55,497 bases of DNA from assembly GCA_027045875.1 (NCBI GenBank), contig JALUAG010000044.1, positions 1 through 55,497 of the forward strand, written 5' to 3'. The translations under genes were made by a program, and so were the position numbers. The DNA comes from Alphaproteobacteria bacterium (lineage in GTDB: Bacteria > Pseudomonadota > Alphaproteobacteria > Geminicoccales > Geminicoccaceae). Within the stretch, counting starts at the first letter, position 1. Each line of letters opens with the position of its first letter. The notes under the pieces are model-generated. The model made no database searches. It saw nothing but the letters and a program-made list of their open reading frames with translations, and was not told the origin of the DNA. Below are positions 8,215 to 16,682 of the stretch, in pieces.

Positions 8215-9468
8215 ATGGACGGGCGGACGGATTTCGATCGACTTTTCGTCTGGCAGGACGAAACCGTCGCCCGGGCGCTCTCCTGGTACCGCGAGGTGGC
8301 CACCGACCGCCGGCCGGCCAAGTTCCGGATCGCCGCCACGGTTCCCGCCGGCGTCGATCCGGCGACCGCGGACCGGGTGGCGCTCGAGGAGGCGCTCGTG
8401 CGGGCGACACCCCTGTTCCTCGTGCGCTGGCGGGCGATCCGCGAGGGGCGGGAGGAACTCGGGCCGCGGGCCGAGCCGAGCCTCGTCGATCTCTGCGCCG
8501 CCCTCGCCGAACGCATGCTCGCGCGCTGCGACTTCTGTCGCTGGGAGTGCGGCATCGACCGCAGGCGGCGGGAAAGGCGGGGAGCGTGCCGGCTCGGCGA
8601 GGAGAGCCGGGTCGCCTGCGCGTTTCCGCATCTCGGAGAGGAGCTGGTGTTCCGCGGCCTCCGCGGTTCCGGCACCATCTTCTTCACCTCCTGCAACATG
8701 CGCTGCGCCTTCTGCCAGAACGGCGATATCAGCACCGACTGCGACAACGGCGAGCCGGTGGACGCGCGGCAGCTCGCGACCCTCGCCTTCCTGCTGCGCC
8801 GGCAGGGCTGTCACAACATCAACTTCGTCGGCGGCGAACCGGCGGTGCACCTGCACCGGATCACCGCCGCCATCGCCCTCTTGGCCCGGGGGTTCCGTCC
8901 GGGCGGACGGGAGGGGTGCCGCCTCGGGGGCGTGTTCGATCCGGTCATGGAACCGCCGGAATCTCCGGTCGGCATCCGCGACGGCGGCTTCAATGCCCCG
9001 ATCCTCTGGAACAGCAACATGTTCCTGGGTGAGCCGGTGATGCGGCTCCTGCGCGTGCTGGTCGACGTCTGGCTGCCCGACTTCAAGTTCGGCCCGGGTC
9101 GCTGCGCCGTCACCCTCGCCCGCACACCGCGCTATTTCGAGACGGTGACCCGCTGCCTCGCGCGGCTCGCCGAATGGGGGGAGGACGTGCTGGTGCGGCA
9201 CCTCGTGATGCCCGCCCATGTCGACTGCTGTACGAAGCCGGTCCTCGAGTGGCTCGCGCATCACCTGCCCCGGGCACCGGTCAACATCATGGACCAGTAC
9301 CGGCCCGACATGTTCGCCGAACCGGGCAGCCCGCATTTCCTGGAACGCTACCGGGAGATCGCCCGCCGGCCGACGGCGCGGGAGCTCGACGCCGCCTGGG
9401 CGCACGCCCGGCGGCTGGGGCTGCCCTTCGCCGAGGTCACCTTCGAACGGCGAGGCCGCCTGTTCTAG
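8215..9468 (+). CDS. PflX-type radical SAM protein
   Basis: 417 residues. The radical SAM cluster is C160-x3-C164-x2-C167 in the segment FTSCNMRCAFCQN, preceded by GSGTIFF, which is the pattern of the COG1313 (PflX-like) family. A second set, C105, C108, C112 and C125 (CDFCRWEC, then GACRLGEE), precedes it; this N-terminal set is also seen in PflX-like proteins and may bind zinc or iron-sulfur. The first 100 residues are an extension with no recognisable motif. The GNAT-like name 'pyruvate formate lyase activase' is not implied; the substrate is unknown. It follows DUF6285 by 65 bases in the same direction. Confidence 0.82.
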   Translation: MDGRTDFDRLFVWQDETVARALSWYREVATDRRPAKFRIAATVPAGVDPATADRVALEEALVRATPLFLVRWRAIREGREELGPRAEPSLVDLCAALAERMLARCDFCRWECGIDRRRRERRGACRLGEESRVACAFPHLGEELVFRGLRGSGTIFFTSCNMRCAFCQNGDISTDCDNGEPVDARQLATLAFLLRRQGCHNINFVGGEPAVHLHRITAAIALLARGFRPGGREGCRLGGVFDPVMEPPESPVGIRDGGFNAPILWNSNMFLGEPVMRLLRVLVDVWLPDFKFGPGRCAVTLARTPRYFETVTRCLARLAEWGEDVLVRHLVMPAHVDCCTKPVLEWLAHHLPRAPVNIMDQYRPDMFAEPGSPHFLERYREIARRPTARELDAAWAHARRLGLPFAEVTFERRGRLF

Positions 9469-9477
9469 GCCGGGAGA

Positions 9478-9957
9478 TCAGTCGAAGGTCCAGAGCGCGG
9501 CCGTCGCCCCGTCGAGCTGCACGAGCCCCTTCTCGACCCGCGCCAGGGCCTCGCGGCGCGCGGCGTCGTCGGGAGCCCCGCGGGCGGCCGCGAGCGCGGC
9601 CACCAGCCGGTCGAGCTCGCGCCCCATGATGAAGAGGATCTGTTCGAGCCGCGCATCACCGACCGCCTGCACGGCCGCGTCGAGGTCGTAGAGGCGGCGC
9701 CGTATCGCACGAACCGTCGTCTCGATGGCCGCCATGCGTGCCCGGCGGCTGCCGTCCGCGATCCCCAGAAGGGCGGCCGGCGAGGTGGGTTCCCCGCCCT
9801 CGAGAGGTGTTTCGCGGATGGTTTCGATCTGGGTCATGGCCCCGCCGAGATCGCGCTCGAGATCCAGCAGCAGCCGCGCCGGCACGAGCGGCGCCGCTGC
9901 CGCCGAGGTCGCGAACAGCAGGGCGAGGAGCACGATCGGACGCAGGAAGGCGGCCAC
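9478..9957 (-). CDS. Exported helical protein of unknown function
   Basis: 159 residues. Residues 1-22 are a signal peptide (hydrophobic core, then ATSAAAAP). The mature part is almost wholly helical, with heptad-like repeats of A, L, R and E and no cysteine, so a periplasmic helical bundle is likely. No family was recognised. A CtrA-like box lies 51 bases upstream of its start, which suggests cell-cycle control. It ends 9 bases from the convergent radical SAM gene. Confidence 0.65.
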   Translation of the reverse strand: MAAFLRPIVLLALLFATSAAAAPLVPARLLLDLERDLGGAMTQIETIRETPLEGGEPTSPAALLGIADGSRRARMAAIETTVRAIRRRLYDLDAAVQAVGDARLEQILFIMGRELDRLVAALAAARGAPDDAARREALARVEKGLVQLDGATAALWTFD

Positions 9958-10007
9958 GGACGGGGATCCCTCGGGACAGGAGACGTGCCGAATCTGGCGC
10001 CGTTCCC

Positions 10008-10023
10008 TTAAGGTCCGGTTAAC
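10008..10023. promoter_or_regulatory. CtrA-like binding site
   Basis: TTAA at 10008-10011, 7 bases, then TTAAC at 10019-10023: an exact match to the full CtrA box. It lies in the 177-base gap between the exported protein gene (minus strand, start at 9957) and tRNA-His. Confidence 0.65.
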
Positions 10024-10134
10024 GGGGGCGCCCGTCGCCCGGGGCGGCGCCGCCGACCGTCCGCGCCGGTCCGTTGCCGCCGGTGTATCGCTTGACGCGA
10101 CCGGGGCTTTGCGCGAGATAAGCTGCAGTCTCGT

Positions 10135-10212
10135 GGCGGGCGTAGCTCAGCTGGTTAGAGCACCAGGTTGTGGTCCTGGGGGTCGTGGGTTCGAATCCCA
10201 TCGCTCGCCCCA
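10135..10212 (+). tRNA. tRNA-His (GTG)
   Basis: The 7-bp acceptor stem is 10136-10142 with 10202-10208 (one G-U pair). The anticodon loop 10168-10174 reads TTGTGGT, giving anticodon GTG at 10170-10172. G at 10135 faces discriminator C 10209, the extra G-1:C73 pair that identifies tRNA-His. CCA is encoded at 10210-10212. D-loop (AGCTGGTTAGAGC) and T-loop (GGTTCGAATCC) are normal. Confidence 0.97.
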
Positions 10213-10266
10213 CCGCCCGGCCGGCATGCCGTCGGTCGCGTGGCGAAACGGCGTTCCGCCGCGACC

Positions 10267-10695
10267 TTATTTCACCACGAAGGTCCCGGTCAGGCCCTGG
10301 GCTTCGAGTCCCTCGCAGGCCCACGGGTAGCGGCCGGGCCGGATGGGCACGAAGGTGAGCTCGAACTCTCCCTCGTCGTCGAGCTCGACTACCGAGATGG
10401 TGGCCACCTTGAACTCCACCTCGCCGGCCTCGAGCTGGCGGATCCACACATTGTCCAGGAACTCGCGCATCACCAGCTCGCATTCGACGAGACCGGTGGC
10501 CTCCACCTTGAGCTTGTATCCCCTTCCGGTCTCGATCTCGTAGGACTTGGGTTCCATGCCGTAGCCGTCCTCGCCGATGCCGATCCTGAGCGGCGGCAGA
10601 CGCTCCGCCCGCTTGCCGAGATAGCCCGCGGCCTCGGCCGCGCCGGCGACGGTGATGGCGAATACCGAGGCCAGAAAGAATGCTCCCGGACGCAT
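10267..10695 (-). CDS. Exported cupredoxin-like protein without histidine ligands
   Basis: 142 residues: signal peptide to about A22, then a beta-rich domain whose end (ELTFVPIRPGRYPWACEGL) resembles the last strands of cupredoxins. Type 1 copper sites need two histidines, but the whole protein contains none; two cysteines and several methionines remain. It is the last gene of the PQQ-dehydrogenase module, 33 bases after the binding protein gene, and may act there as a periplasmic partner. The reading frame is intact, unlike most of its upstream neighbours. Confidence 0.6.
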   Translation of the reverse strand: MRPGAFFLASVFAITVAGAAEAAGYLGKRAERLPPLRIGIGEDGYGMEPKSYEIETGRGYKLKVEATGLVECELVMREFLDNVWIRQLEAGEVEFKVATISVVELDDEGEFELTFVPIRPGRYPWACEGLEAQGLTGTFVVK

Positions 10696-10728
10696 GACCT
10701 TTTCTCCCTGTGCGTTTTCCGGACGGGT

Positions 10729-11901
10729 TCAGAGCCGACAGCGGCTCATGGGTTCGTCGATGCCGAGGGTGTCGAGATTGTTGCGCGCGTGCAGGAACTG
10801 CGGCAGCGGCGCGTAGGCGATCACCGCGTTGCTGGTGTGGAGGAGGATCGGCTGGCGGAGCTGGCGGTTCCAGGCGCGGAAGTTGGCCGGTGCGCCCTTG
10901 TAGACGTCGAGACGTGCATCGGGCGCCAGCAGGGCCTCGCGGACGGCCGCGAGCTCTGCGCTACGCGTGCGGGTGATGGTTTCCAGCAGCGATCGCACCG
11001 CAGCCCAGGCGGCCCAGTCGACGTCGCTCATCCTGCGCTTGCCCTTGACCTGCCGCTCGAAACGCTGGTTGAGCTGCGGCGAGCCGAAGCGCTCGCTCGC
11101 CCAGTGCCAGGCCGAGGGCACGAGACCGACGGAGCCCACGACGGGCCGCGGCAGATAGGCGTTGTAGGGGATGAAGCGGCCGAACTCGGTGCGGCTGTCG
11201 GCGACGAAGATGGCGTCGTAGTCGACGCCCGAGGTGAGGAGCCGGATGTTGTTCCGCTCGCGGGCCCGCGGATCGTTGGTCGGCAGGAACTCCCGCCGGT
11301 CGGCGACCTTGCCGCCGAAGCGCCGCAGCGAGGTGACGAAGCTTTCGGCGAGGCGCGCGTCCTCCTCGCGCGGGCCGACGAGCAGCAGCACCTTCCGCCA
11401 CTGTTTCTGCGCGAGGAACTGGGCGAGCCCGTCCATGAGCTGGTCGCGGCCGGGGATGACATGCAGGAGATGGCCCTGGCACTGCTCGCCCCGAAGCTCG
11501 GGATCGGTGGCCGAGATGTTGAACAGCAGCACCTCCCGGTCACGCAGCCCGGCGGCGAAGGGGGCGAGCAGATCGCCCGGCAGGTCGACCAGGAAGAAGC
11601 GGGCTCCGCGTTCCGCGTAGAGCCGTTCGAAGGCCGCGCGAAGCGCCTGCGGATCCCTTTCGCGGGCCACCTCGAGGGTGAACGTCATCTCGAGCGCCCG
11701 GCCGACGATGCGGGCGTCCCGCATCGCGGTCATCGCCCCGTCGACCGGATCGATGGCCGGCCGCAGCACCAGATTGGCATAGGTCTTGAGCCGTGCGTAG
11801 CGGGGATCCTTCTTGAGGCCGAGATAGCCGAAGATCACTTCCTCTTGGGCAGCGGCCAGGCCCGGCGTCAGCAGGAGGAGAACGAGCAGCAGCAGACGCA
11901 T
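10729..11901 (-). CDS. PQQ-dependent dehydrogenase-associated ABC substrate-binding protein
   Basis: 390 residues with a signal peptide (LLLLVLLLLTPGLAAAQ). The fold is that of branched-chain amino acid binding proteins, and the opening EEVIFGYLGLKKDPRYARLK and the segments with FLPTNDPRARERNNI match the subfamily that accompanies PQQ-dependent alcohol dehydrogenases (TIGR03863 type). Usual length, and no interruption is visible. Its ligand is unknown; metal, cofactor or alcohol supply has been suggested for such genes. It lies directly after a broken beta-propeller gene. Confidence 0.85.
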   Translation of the reverse strand: MRLLLLVLLLLTPGLAAAQEEVIFGYLGLKKDPRYARLKTYANLVLRPAIDPVDGAMTAMRDARIVGRALEMTFTLEVARERDPQALRAAFERLYAERGARFFLVDLPGDLLAPFAAGLRDREVLLFNISATDPELRGEQCQGHLLHVIPGRDQLMDGLAQFLAQKQWRKVLLLVGPREEDARLAESFVTSLRRFGGKVADRREFLPTNDPRARERNNIRLLTSGVDYDAIFVADSRTEFGRFIPYNAYLPRPVVGSVGLVPSAWHWASERFGSPQLNQRFERQVKGKRRMSDVDWAAWAAVRSLLETITRTRSAELAAVREALLAPDARLDVYKGAPANFRAWNRQLRQPILLHTSNAVIAYAPLPQFLHARNNLDTLGIDEPMSRCRL

Positions 11902-12213
11902 GGCATCGGTCGTCGATCAGGGCGATGTAGGGGATCTCGTCGACGTAGGCGAGCTTCTCGGGATCCACGATGCCGACACGTTGTCGTCGGCGCAGGCCAC
12001 GTAGAACAGGGTTTGGTCCGCGTTCCACTCCATGTCGCGGGGACGGCCGCAGACCTCGATCGTGCCGATCACCGTGTCCGTTCCGCCGTCGAGGACGGTG
12101 ATGGTGTCGCTCTTCTCGTTGCTGACGAAGACCCGTCCGGTTCCCTCGGCCGCGCTCGGCGTGGTCCAGCGGATCAGCGCGCACACTGCCGCGAGTAACC
12201 GAGCCTTACGCAC
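11902..12213 (-). pseudogene. Truncated, frameshifted beta-propeller (YVTN repeat) protein of the PQQ module
   Basis: Starts with a signal-like segment and one clean YVTN-type blade (RVFVSNEKSDTITVLDGG, then a second strand set ending YVACADDN). At about 11975-11985 the frame is lost: the continuation IVDPEKLAYVDEIPYIALI is in another frame. Full-length relatives have about 320 residues; here the remaining blades are missing and the ABC binding protein starts at once. Frameshift plus internal or 3' deletion is therefore the best reading. Confidence 0.72.
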
Positions 12214-13010
12214 TCCTGCTCTCCCAGTCTCGTCTTCCTCTCGACCCTGAAGGGCTTCCTGTAGACGGGCGGGCGGTAGGCGATGCCGTAGCGGGCGTAG
12301 AGCTCGGCGAGCTCGCCGGTGGCGATCAGATCCTCGAGGATGCCGTTGACCTTGCGCCGCAGGAAACGGTCGGAGCGGCGCATGCCTACGGCGAGGTTCC
12401 AGTTGAGCTCCCCGATGTCGGCGAAGATGTCGAGCAGACGGAGGCCGAACTCGGGGTTCTCGCGCAGGAACCAGCCGGCGCTGATCGGCGTCACCGCCGC
12501 CATGTCGATCTCGCCGCTGGCCACCGCCGCCATCATCTCGTCCTCGAAGGCGAAGGGGATCGTCGTCAGCCCCCGCTGCTCGAGGGTCATCTGGGCGATG
12601 GAGCTCCGCGTCACGCCGATGCAGTGGGCCGGCTCCGGATCCGCGAGGCCGGCGATGCCGTCGACTTCCGACGCACGGCGAGGACGACGCCGCTGCGGAA
12701 ACAGGGGCGCGACACCTTGAGGCGGCTGTCCTTCAGCGCCTCGCGGTCGGCGATGGTGCCCATCACGATGTCGCAGTCGGCCCGTTTCATCTGGTAGCTC
12801 AGGATCACCCAGTCGACCGACAGCCGGACGCCCAGCCGTTCGGCGATGACGCGCGCGAGATCGAGCTGGATGCCGCGCGGCTCGCCCTTGCGGCCGGCGA
12901 ACGGCAGCGCGTTCGCGGCGTTCGAGGTCCTCGAGGGGACGTGCCTGCACGGCGCCCGCGAGGAGCGCGAGACCGGCCAGCGACGCGGCGACGGTCGAAA
13001 ACTGTTTCCC
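12174..13010 (-). pseudogene. Quinoprotein dehydrogenase-associated substrate-binding protein, at least two frameshifts
   Basis: Three pieces of one SBP_bac_3-like protein lie in alternating frames. A signal peptide (QFSTVAASLAGLALLAGAVQA) is in one frame; the N-lobe (GEPRGIQLDLARVIAERLGV through DCDIVMGTIADREALKDS) is in a second; from about 12663 to the stop at 12174 the first frame resumes (AHCIGVTRSSIAQM through GWFLRENPEFGLRLL). Frame changes are near 12920 and 12663-12670. This matches the binding protein type found with PQQ alcohol dehydrogenases. No start codon is left in front of the signal peptide. Confidence 0.8.
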
Positions 13011-13336
13011 GTTGACTGTGCGCTCGCCTCTTCCCTCGACTTCAGGGCCCGTATGTAGGCGACGATCTCGTCGAGATTCTCCTCCGGGAACATCTTGCCG
13101 AAAGCCGGCATGCGCCCCCTGCGACCGTTCCGGATGCGATCGCGGATGTATTCGTCGCTGCGCTCGCTGTTCATGAGCCGGGGACCCTCGCCGGCCTTCC
13201 TGCCGCCGTCCTCGTGGCAGAAGCCGCAGACGCTGGCGAAGAGATTGGGGACGTCGATGTGATCGGCCGCCGCCGGAGCGATCCATGCGGCCACCAGCAG
13301 GACGACGCTGCCGACGCGGCCGAGCCCTTTCGTCAT
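12611..13336 (-). CDS. Cytochrome c (PedF/XoxG-like), frame now runs on into the binding-protein gene
   Basis: Residues 1-24 are a signal peptide (ending PAAADH). One heme site, C-x-x-C-H, is in SVCGFCHEDGG, and the probable methionine ligand is in RGRMPAFGKMF. The segment DEIVAYIRAL closes the cytochrome domain at about residue 103 (near 13030). It would be the electron acceptor of the adjacent PQQ dehydrogenase. In place of a stop, the frame continues through the N-lobe of the downstream binding protein to 12611, so as read it is an accidental fusion caused by decay at the gene junction. Confidence 0.72.
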   Translation of the reverse strand: MTKGLGRVGSVVLLVAAWIAPAAADHIDVPNLFASVCGFCHEDGGRKAGEGPRLMNSERSDEYIRDRIRNGRRGRMPAFGKMFPEENLDEIVAYIRALKSREEASAQSTGNSFRPSPRRWPVSRSSRAPCRHVPSRTSNAANALPFAGRKGEPRGIQLDLARVIAERLGVRLSVDWVILSYQMKRADCDIVMGTIADREALKDSRLKVSRPCFRSGVVLAVRRKSTASPASRIRSRPTASA

Positions 13337-13368
13337 GGCGCATTCTCCCGTTGCTGCGGACGGGGAAA

Positions 13369-13390
13369 GGCGGGGGCCGGAGCCCCCGCC
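13369..13390 (-). terminator. Strong intergenic hairpin between PQQ dehydrogenase and cytochrome c genes
   Basis: GGCGGGGGC and GCCCCCGCC form a perfect 9-bp stem with a 4-base loop. It lies 33 bases before the cytochrome start, after the dehydrogenase stop. No T-run follows. Such hairpins may stabilise the upstream mRNA or attenuate distal expression. Confidence 0.5.
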
Positions 13391-13432
13391 CCCCGGAGAC
13401 CGTTCCCTGCCCCGAAGTCATGCGCCCGGCGA

Positions 13433-15140
13433 TCAATCGGGAAGCGTGAAGGTGACGAGCCAGCCCTGATCGGTGGCCATGCTTTCGTACGGCTCGCCGA
13501 ACGGATCCGGGTAGGCGTCACCCACGAGCGAGCCCCGGCCCACCGCCACCGTGATGTACTGCTTGCCGCCGGCGGCATAGGAGATGATGCCGCCGTTGTG
13601 GCCGAGGCCGTTGTTGTGGGACCAGGGCTCGGTGCCGTTGCGGGCATCATAGGCCCGCAGCACACCCCGCGCGTCGGGCACGAACAGGAGATCGCCGCCC
13701 GTGGAAAGCAGGCTCGCCAGAGGCGGTTCGGGGAAGTCGGTCCGCCAGGCGAGCTCGCCGATGATCGGGTCTCGCGCGTCGACACGGCCGTAGGCCTTGC
13801 CGCCTTCGGGACCGGTGAAGGTGAAGTTGGCGCCGAGGTTGAGCTGGACCATGGGCTCCAGGATCGGCGTCGTCTTGACGATCTCGAGGTCCAAGCACCA
13901 CTCGTTGCCGACCTTGTAGAAGAGGCCGGTCCGCGGGCTGTATGTGCCCGAGTTCCAGGAGACGCCGCCGGCGATGGCCGGGCACAGGTTGGTGTGCTTG
14001 CCCTCGCGCATGTCGCGCCGGCCCACGAGATTGCCCTTCTCGTCCACGCCCTCGATGAAGTTGATGTTCTTCACGAGCGGCCAGGCGTTCTTGAAGTTGA
14101 GCATCTCGTCGTAGACGTAGCCCCCTTGCTGGGATGGACGATGTAGGTCTCGCCGTCCCGCTCGATGCGCAGGAACTCGCCCACCGCGCTGTCGAAATCC
14201 CAGGCGTCGTGCGGCAGCTCCTGGAAGAAGCCGACGAGCTCGCCGGTGTCGGGATCGAGGGCGATCACCGAGCTCGTGTAGAGGTTGGTGCCCGGCCGCG
14301 GACCCTCGGTTTCCCAGTCGGGGCCGGCCCAATCGTAGAGGGGCGGCGGGTTGCCGGTACCCCAGTAGACGATGTCCTTGGCCACGTCGTAGGTGCCCGG
14401 CATCCAGCCGCCGCCACCGCCGGTGCGCCAGGATTCGTTGCCCCAGGTCTTCTTGGTTTCTTCCGCGCCGGCGACGGTGAAGAACTCCCACGCCTTCTTG
14501 CCGGTCTGGGCGTCGACACCGAAGATCGGACCGCGCCACGGCCATTCGCCACCCTGGGCGCCGATCAGCACCTTGTCCCTGACGACGACGGGGCGCCCGT
14601 GAAGCCGACGGTGAGCTTTTCGGAATCGACGAGCTTGGTGTCCCAGACCGTAGCGCCGGTCTTCATGTCGACGGCGATCAGACGACCGTCGACCGTACCC
14701 ACGTAGACCTTGCCGTGGCCGAGGGCGACGCCTCGGTTGTAGGGCGAGTGGATCTGCTGGACGATCAGATCCTCGTTGAGCTCGGGGATGTAGGACCAGA
14801 TCAGTTCCCCGGTGGCGGCGTCGAGGGCGAACGGGCGGCTGTAGGATCCCGAATAGTAGAGCACCCCGTCGGCGACCAGGGGCATCGACTACAGACCGTG
14901 CGTCGCCCGCCCGGGGGTGTGCGTCCAGGCGACCTTGAGATCCTTGACGTTGGTAGTGTCGATCTGATCCAGCGGGCTGTACGGGCATTCGTCGTGGCTG
15001 CGCCGGTACAGCAGCCAGTCGTTGGGGTTCTTGGCCGCATTCTCGAGCCGCGAAGAATCGACGGCCCAACTCGGACCCGTCGGCGGTACGATCGCGGCAA
15101 GGCCGACGGTCGCCGCCGTCGGAAACGGATACTCGCGCAT
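13433..15140 (-). pseudogene. Lanthanide-type PQQ-dependent alcohol dehydrogenase, broken by a nonsense codon and two frameshifts
   Basis: The pieces together give a full-length quinoprotein dehydrogenase of about 565 residues: signal peptide and start at 15140, repeats such as AVDMKTGATVWDTKL, and an end at TFTLPD. The frame is broken three times: TAG at 14889-14891 where CAG would restore Q in HGLQSMPLVADG; a one-base loss near 14590-14593; and a one-base loss in a C-run at 14121-14125. The catalytic region reads HDAWDFDSA, that is W-D-x-D, the extra aspartate that marks lanthanide-using (XoxF/PedH) enzymes. It would have oxidised an alcohol in the periplasm. The adjacent-cysteine disulfide of classical enzymes is absent. 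Confidence 0.85.
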
Positions 15141-15267
15141 GAAAAGCCCCCCGTTTTTCGAAGCCCCGGTTCGTCGGGAACGGCGGCCTGCGATCCGCGG
15201 CCACCGGGGCCCGCACCGTTCCCGTTCCTCAGCTCGCTGCCGCTCCGCCGCCTTTCCGTTCCGATTC

Positions 15268-15678
15268 TCACACCGCGGCGACGTGGCTCGCGCGACCGGG
15301 GACCGGTCCTTTCACCCGGACCCGCCGGCCGACCGCGAGTTCGCCCAGCACGCCCGACGCCGGCTGTGCCACCACGAAGGAGCGCTGCTCACCGGCGGCC
15401 GTCCCGATCACCGGTAGCGCTCGCCCGCGACCGACGTCCACCGCCCTGCCCGAGGTCGTGAACGGCTGCCGCTCGCCGCACCGCCTTGAGGTGCGCGCGG
15501 GCCTGCCGTCCGTCATGTCCCGGAGCGTTCCGCCGCAGTCCCGGAAACGGACCTGTCCGTCCGCCACCGCCAGCCAGCCCACGAAGCGCCGCGTGCCCTT
15601 CACCAGCACCGCCTCCGCGCCGACCGCCTGCGGCAGAAGGAACAGGACGACCGCTGTCTTGTACTGCAGCCCGGACAA
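15268..15678 (-). CDS. Possible small exported protein, uncertain
   Basis: From a TTG at 15678 a frame of 136 codons opens with a signal-like stretch (YKTAVVLFLLPQAVGAEA) and continues with strand-like segments (RRFVGWLAVADGQVRFRDCG, SFVVAQPASG). No family was recognised and no ribosome site is convincing; an upstream in-frame ATG at 15741 would give a poorer N-terminus. It lies between two pseudogenes and may itself be a remnant. The rest of the 15141-16682 stretch holds only the SMP-30 remnant and nothing else recognisable. Confidence 0.3.
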   Translation of the reverse strand: MSGLQYKTAVVLFLLPQAVGAEAVLVKGTRRFVGWLAVADGQVRFRDCGGTLRDMTDGRPARTSRRCGERQPFTTSGRAVDVGRGRALPVIGTAAGEQRSFVVAQPASGVLGELAVGRRVRVKGPVPGRASHVAAV

Positions 15679-15765
15679 CCTGCAGCCTCCCCATTCGGAG
15701 GACGATGCCCAAGCCGGCCTTCGACGTGAAGAGCAAAACATCCGGAGCCGGCGGCTCCGGGTGAT

Positions 15766-16411
15766 GTGTGCGCAGCGTGTCTCGACGAGCACGGCGTAGA
15801 CGGACCGACTGGCGGTCATGGACGGGCGGTTGCGCTTGCTGCCGCCGAAACGGACGTTCGAGCAGATTCCGGGCAGGTGGATCTGGCCCATCCGGTCGCC
15901 GTTGGGCGCGAAGACGTGCATCCCGTCGTCGGGATGTTCGGCGGCTCGCCCGTGTCGTGCCGGTCCGCCGGGACGGTCACCGAACCGTTTCCCTCGCAGC
16001 GGACGACCCGGCGGGGACGGTGACTGAAGCCGATCCGGTGCCTTTCGGAGTCGAGGGGGGCGCCGCTACCGGGCGCTACCGGGAGAGAAGGAGGAGGGAA
16101 CGGCAACGCCGCGAAACGCGGCCGTCCTCCCGCAGCCGGGGAGCCCTTCCGCGTCGAGGCTGTCGGACCGCGGGAGATAGCGCCGGGCGGTGTTCCGGGC
16201 CGCTCCCGTCGGCCCATGGCGCGCCCCGGTAGAGGCGCACGATCGGCGTGTTGCGGAGCTCGTGGCGGAGGCGCTCGTCGGGGACCACGACGTCGGGCTC
16301 CGGATGGCGTACGGGCTCGGCCTCGGGACCGAAATCGCGGACCGAGGTCTCCGCCGCCGTTCCGGATTCCCGGGCGATATCGGCGAACCGGTGCGGTCGC
16401 ACAGGTACCAT
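15766..16411 (-). pseudogene. SMP-30/gluconolactonase family gene, internally deleted and frameshifted
   Basis: N-terminal part (PDVVVPDERLRHELRNTPIV followed by RLYRGAPWADG) is recognisable from 16411 down to about 16200. The middle is scrambled. A second piece in another frame (HRPRRVVRCEGNGSVTVPAD) matches the blade that follows in this family. The last piece, in a third register from 15921, reads MHVFAPNGDRMGQIHLPG and ends SVYAVLVET, the usual C-terminus. The segment with the central metal-ligand loop is missing. Intact relatives have about 300 residues; here about 215 codons remain. It was probably a periplasmic or cytoplasmic sugar lactonase. Confidence 0.7.
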
Positions 16412-16682
16412 GACCGGTTTCCTCCCCGATCTTCGTCGCGAATCCCCGCGACCGAACGATTGTCCGCCGAACCCGCTCACGCACGTGTAAGATCAATCCC
16501 GGCCTCCGCTAGCGCCCGACGATGGTCGCGAGGACGGAGCTTCCGGGCATGCGCTTGCGATGCCGCGGGTTCTGGTCTATCCGCTCCGATGGCGGACCGA
16601 GCCTTCAGATGGTCGACGATCCAGTCGCTGCCGGGATCCCGTTCCGGGCCCGGGAGATTTCCCCGTCCCGAGGTGGCGTAGA

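Noticed and set aside
10019-10483. Minus-strand frame covering tRNA-His
   Set aside because: It overlaps a complete tRNA and has no domain.
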